A stretch of 64,000 bases of DNA from Pelecanus crispus. Taxonomy: Eukaryota > Chordata > Aves > Pelecaniformes > Pelecanidae. A program made the translations under genes and the position numbers. The stretch lies in assembly GCF_030463565.1 (NCBI RefSeq), contig NC_134643.1, positions 41,826,221 to 41,890,220 of the forward strand. Reading direction: 5' to 3'. The notes under the pieces are model-generated. The model worked only from the letters and a program-made list of their open reading frames with translations, did no database searches and was not told the DNA's origin. Shown here in pieces: positions 62,101 to 64,000 of the stretch (position 1 is the first letter of the stretch; each line of letters opens with the position of its first letter).

Positions 62101-63833
62101 TTCACTAGCAGCTCTTTCAAGCTGTCAGCTTTAGCATAAAGTTTTTTCAGTTCATCAACATTCAACCCAAGGAACAGCTCAGGCTCTTCTGCTGCCTTTT
62201 TAGAAAGTTTGTTTATAGTTTCTTGTTTTGGAGTGTCCATGTGTTTAAGATTTGGTTTAGTGAAAGAATTAGATTCTCTGAAAGATCTCCTTCGTTCTCG
62301 GTTCGAATTAGACAGAACTTCATCATCAAAGTAGTTTTCTTCACTGTCCAAAGACAATTTATCCTGTGTAAGATCATGAAGCGATGGCTGAGGTAATGCA
62401 AATTCAGATTCCTCTTCTGCATGAGGTGCAATATTTGATTGTTCCTTGGTTTGAAGCGCACGGGCCTCCTTCAATTTCTGAATCTTCAGAGCATACTCAT
62501 ACTCTAGTTGCTGTAGTCGTTTTTTCTCTAGTGCAATCAATTCTGCTGAATGCTTTTTTGGACTTGATGCAGGGGAGTTCTCCAATTTCAACATTTTGCT
62601 TGGCTGAAAAGAAAAAAGATTCCCTTTATTTCATTTTCACATTTACTGATCTATTGACAGGAGGTAAATGAAACATGGGCAAGATATTTAATTCAGAGTT
62701 TATAAAAACATCTTTTAAACTCTTGCCAGAAAATTTCAAAAAACAGCAGGAAAACCACAAAAGAGTTTGCCACAATTCAACTGGCATGTTTGCAGGTTTT
62801 TCAATAAAAATTACCCTACATCATGTACAGGGCTTCAACAGAAGTTCTGGCCACATTTAAAAGATGAGCTATGAAACAAGTATACACAGGGGGTTGGGGG
62901 GGGGGGGGACACAAAAAGAAAAATTTACAAAAATATTTTAGCCTTGTTTTTCTACATTTGTTTTTTCAAAACAACAAGATCAGATCCCCACTTCAGCATC
63001 TTTGCTAGATAGTTTTAACAGGAACACTGATGTCTACAGACAGTAAAGTATTTCCTTCCTTCCTTCACAGGCATATAGGTCCTCCTATTATTTATTTATT
63101 AATGACATTCCCCAGCACAGAAATGCAAGCTTTGAACAGCTTTCTTTTTTAAAATGCTTACTGCTTTTTCTATTGAGTTCTCAAAACAATAGGAAGCCAA
63201 TAAGAAGATTCCTACAGCGCTTTTGAAATGTTTTCTTATTTTCCTGAAATCCCATTTGAACTAAGTTTCCTAATCAAAACTGCTACTGCTTTTGAAGTAC
63301 AACATAGTTTAAAAGCATGCAACAGACTTACTCCAAGATGATCTTGCTCAAGTTTTCGCTTCCCAATTTCCTTACTTGCTACTGCTTTTGCTCGAGCAAG
63401 TTCTTCCCCATATTTTAATGCCAGAGCTTTTTTTACTGTAACTCGTTGTTGAACTTTATGAATCTGAAAAAAGAAAAAAAAAATTACTGCAGTAAGATGT
63501 AAATTCTCAGATATGACTACATAATAGAATATAATCAGAAAATACATGGGAATTAATTAATGATTAATTCAAAGAAAGCTTATTGCCTCCAAAAATCAGG
63601 TTTCCCATTTCAAGATTTCCAGCTCTAGGAAACAGAAACATTTCAAAATTCACGTTACTTGTTCCTGAAGCTTCTTGAGAAACATCTTATTAGCATTCAA
63701 GATCTTCTCTGTTGCTTGTAGCTGTTCAGCCAGCTTGTTAATCTTACTTTCAGCAATTCGAACATTCTCTCTCTTCTTGGCCTCTTGTTGCAACAAATGT
63801 TTCAAGACAGATTCATCCTTCATCAACAGAAGT
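40967..63833 (-). CDS. ZFC3H1: ZFC3H1, C-terminal part (23 coding exons; gene continues to the right)
   Basis: Zinc finger C3H1 protein is the scaffold that links the helicase MTR4 and the poly(A)-binding PABPN1 to the nuclear exosome (PAXT connection), so that polyadenylated nuclear RNAs are retained and degraded. Exons, in transcript order: 63833-63659, 63463-63332, 62603-62055, 61971-61862, 60583-60452, 59369-59248, 58747-58625, 58263-58147, 57233-57050, 55240-55054, 54598-54407, 52361-52124, 50952-50847, 50770-50572, 50091-49997, 49023-48913, 46597-46493, 46392-46227, 45494-45394, 44214-44113, 43515-43476, 41292-41230, 41104-40967. They total 3,487 coding bases (about 1,161 residues), all joined in phase by GT-AG introns. 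Order: coiled-coil region, FPFGPYHSPLLVF block, CCCH finger, then HAT/TPR-like helical repeats to the end. Human ZFC3H1 is about 1,990 residues, so the N-terminal 40 percent lies outside. No breaks are seen. Confidence 0.95.
41230..41292 (-). CDS. ZFC3H1: ZFC3H1 penultimate exon
   Basis: 21 codons, VHHLYQRALQKLPLCATLWK plus Asp, the last HAT repeat. Donor GTAATG. Confidence 0.94.
43476..43515 (-). CDS. ZFC3H1: ZFC3H1 micro-exon of 40 bases
   Basis: Encodes AIAAECFLMGQRE between strong CAG and GTAAGT sites, in phase with the exons on both sides. Confidence 0.92.
44113..44214 (-). CDS. ZFC3H1: ZFC3H1 exon
   Basis: Contains LQYWEESNVQILKLQAKMF and NIPTCLAIWK; donor GTAATG. Confidence 0.94.
45394..45494 (-). 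CDS. ZFC3H1: ZFC3H1 exon
   Basis: Reads VILFYLSCIPKSQHSKTLE and FCSTMPGNPGLALR, matching the human FYLSCVPKTQHSKTLERF segment. Confidence 0.94.
46227..46392 (-). CDS. ZFC3H1: ZFC3H1 exon: HAT repeat
   Basis: Contains YLVFINSKVVGSNNKLQEF, LVNRCLVTVPTRYPIPF and YWTNYEFHNK. Its acceptor follows an unusually long pyrimidine tract (A run at 46,402-46,427 on the plus strand). Confidence 0.95.
46493..46597 (-). CDS. ZFC3H1: ZFC3H1 exon: HAT repeat
   Basis: Contains CQSLHASVGEALDAYEAALG and VQNIWLD (the Asp codon is split). Donor GTAAGT. Confidence 0.94.
47919..47946. repeat. (AAAT)n microsatellite in a ZFC3H1 intron
   Basis: Six or so tandem AAAT units in the 2.3-kb intron between 46,598 and 48,912. 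It is the clearest short tandem repeat in the ZFC3H1 introns. Other introns hold homopolymers only: an A20 run at 42,648-42,667, A-rich text at 43,158-43,200, a T run near 55,032-55,045 and a G-rich tract at 62,889-62,908. No genes or RNA genes were recognised within introns longer than 300 bases. Confidence 0.8.
48913..49023 (-). CDS. ZFC3H1: ZFC3H1 exon
   Basis: Contains FPMPIEFTSPLYKEHL and IPYLWQIYC; in-phase with both neighbours. Confidence 0.92.
49997..50091 (-). CDS. ZFC3H1: ZFC3H1 exon
   Basis: Reads SILPLLQDFVAAFFENTCQQ and ends MDLLR with a split Arg codon; corresponds to the human FLRKFIASFF segment. Confidence 0.92.
50572..50770 (-). CDS. ZFC3H1: ZFC3H1 exon: TPR-like repeats
   Basis: WESAAELCRSLLELCPN, LLESLATLYLQMEQSDDA and NPQNAEIFYQLCKFLVS show the alternating helix pattern of TPR/HAT repeats. 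Confidence 0.95.
50847..50952 (-). CDS. ZFC3H1: ZFC3H1 exon: helical repeat
   Basis: Contains CTDESLEADKRIAICFPLY and ends in LLKLLE. Only 76 bases of intron separate it from the next exon. Confidence 0.93.
52124..52361 (-). CDS. ZFC3H1: ZFC3H1 exon: helical repeat
   Basis: Contains CLAWLAYIHLTEFGILP, FYDPANVNPSRI and WQTVQDVKTDPDMLLAMFE, in the same order as in human ZFC3H1. Confidence 0.95.
54407..54598 (-). CDS. ZFC3H1: ZFC3H1 exon: helical repeat
   Basis: 64 codons in phase 0: NLENSFDGKDYVCGRML through LLETLLYRVHLSLFTG to LVLLQ. Donor GTAACT. Confidence 0.93.
55054..55240 (-). CDS. ZFC3H1: ZFC3H1 exon: HAT-type repeat
   Basis: Contains NVLARALENNKENPEIW and AVEYAPSYQIWWT, a classic half-a-TPR pattern with spaced Trp and Tyr. 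The donor lies beside a 16-base T run on the plus strand. Confidence 0.94.
57050..57233 (-). CDS. ZFC3H1: ZFC3H1 exon: start of helical repeats
   Basis: Contains VVTPDDVRYFTSETDDISNL and DVQLWIKLAYKYLNQNE, the first HAT/TPR-like helix pair. An A-rich run lies just outside the acceptor. Confidence 0.94.
58147..58263 (-). CDS. ZFC3H1: ZFC3H1 exon: KRKWRPKYWRKP block
   Basis: Contains TTWKDKRKWRPKYWRKP and an acidic Ser-rich stretch. The 3' border at GTAATC is chosen because it keeps the phase and gives IKYA, as I remember for the human protein; a weaker GT some 40 bases further also keeps phase. Confidence 0.82.
58625..58747 (-). CDS. ZFC3H1: ZFC3H1 exon: EKYVEKLFG block
   Basis: Reads VSEKYVEKLFGINRDRMSV and DQMAVLLVSNVNESKSH, well conserved in the family. 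Acceptor CCTAAG, donor GTAAGT. Confidence 0.93.
59248..59369 (-). CDS. ZFC3H1: ZFC3H1 exon: end of the zinc finger
   Basis: Starts with the last base of the split Trp codon, then QHMKDCTLSRKQLFQDIL; the His completes the CCCH finger. Donor GTTTTT is weaker than its neighbours. Confidence 0.92.
60452..60583 (-). CDS. ZFC3H1: ZFC3H1 exon: first part of the CCCH zinc finger
   Basis: Contains SNMIEPKQCFCRFDLTG and the three zinc-binding cysteines of the single C-x7-C-x4-C-x3-H finger. The finger is split by the next intron after the second base of its Trp codon; the His is on the following exon. Confidence 0.95.
61862..61971 (-). CDS. ZFC3H1: ZFC3H1 exon: conserved block before the zinc finger
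   Basis: Begins EISVDMDF after acceptor CCTAG and contains VKPFPFGPYHSPLLVFKS, a highly conserved ZFC3H1 stretch. Ends two bases into an Arg codon; donor GTATGA. Confidence 0.93.
62055..62603 (-). CDS. ZFC3H1: ZFC3H1 exon: long coiled-coil and acidic exon
   Basis: The largest exon here (183 codons). Starts PSKMLKLENSPASSPKK, then a coiled coil (IALEKKRLQQLEYEYALKI), an acidic stretch, an Arg/Ser patch (RERRRSFRESNSF) and a Leu-rich end finishing in DLLCGQ. In-phase at both ends. Confidence 0.95.
63332..63463 (-). CDS. ZFC3H1: ZFC3H1 exon: basic helical segment
   Basis: 44 codons in phase 0, with VTVKKALALKYGEELARAKA and a Lys/Arg-rich end. The acceptor follows a long T run; donor GTAAGT. 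Confidence 0.9.
63659..63833 (-). CDS. ZFC3H1: ZFC3H1 exon: coiled coil start
   Basis: First exon inside the window. Charged, Leu/Gln-rich helix (ESVLKHLLQQEAKKRENV, then further heptad-like sequence), typical coiled coil. Acceptor TTTTAG, donor GTAACG. Its first base completes a codon from the exon beyond the window. Confidence 0.9.
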
Positions 63834-64000
63834 CTAAAAGCAAAAAAGCCGTGTAACACATTTTTTTCCAGAAGGAAGTTTCTCAGAGCTGTTGCTGCTC
63901 CTCTGAAACCCTAGTTATTAAGAACCCAGCTCTTTTTCACTTTTCAAACAACCAACATTCTAAGTTTCTCCAGACAGTCTTAACATTTTTGAGACATTAA

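Noticed and set aside
1..64000. CRISPR arrays, bacterial operons, tRNA or rRNA genes
   Set aside because: No regularly spaced repeats and no recognisable RNA genes; the window is vertebrate nuclear DNA with spliced genes.

Overview
The window is vertebrate nuclear DNA, most likely from a bird, and probably a neoavian one (low confidence on the clade). The evidence is CR1 LINE fragments, an endogenous retrovirus family with LTRs of the kind common in bird genomes, AT-rich introns, and two genes in the order and orientation known from amniotes: LGR5 (+) facing ZFC3H1 (-), tail to tail.

Layout. 1-4,560: the last intron, last coding exon and probable 3' UTR of LGR5, the R-spondin receptor that marks stem cells. 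The exon is intact and encodes the whole seven-helix domain and tail. The presumed 3' UTR holds a perfect 13-bp stem-loop and three Pumilio-type sites just before an AATAAA. 4,561-40,254: a gene-poor intergenic interval of about 36 kb. It carries an old, 5'-truncated provirus on the minus strand (13,998-19,509), two CR1 pieces in opposite orientations (27,130-28,225 and 28,985-29,236), a G-quadruplex-prone tract, a doubtful relic of a membrane-receptor-like gene (about 25.3-26.5 kb, minus), and a young full-length provirus on the plus strand (29,951-36,858).

The young provirus has two LTRs, a tRNA-Lys1,2 primer site, one gag frame broken at an A7 run, an in-frame UAG, and an uninterrupted pol with protease, reverse transcriptase, RNase H and integrase motifs. 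No env or dUTPase reading frame is visible. The gag frame is odd: it opens with about 130 residues of membrane-spanning character with two N-glycosylation sequons, followed by 10-residue Thr/Ala/Pro tandem repeats. The older minus-strand copy belongs to the same family and shows that the gag halves were once one frame.

40,255-64,000: the 3' part of ZFC3H1 on the minus strand, 23 coding exons covering about 1,161 C-terminal residues (coiled coil, CCCH zinc finger, HAT/TPR-like helical repeats). The gene continues beyond the right edge. ZFC3H1 pairs with the helicase MTR4 to send polyadenylated nuclear RNAs to the exosome. LGR5 and ZFC3H1 have no known functional link and are neighbours by conserved synteny. 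All exon borders were placed by eye from GT-AG sites, continuous phase and remembered family similarity. No alignment program was run.
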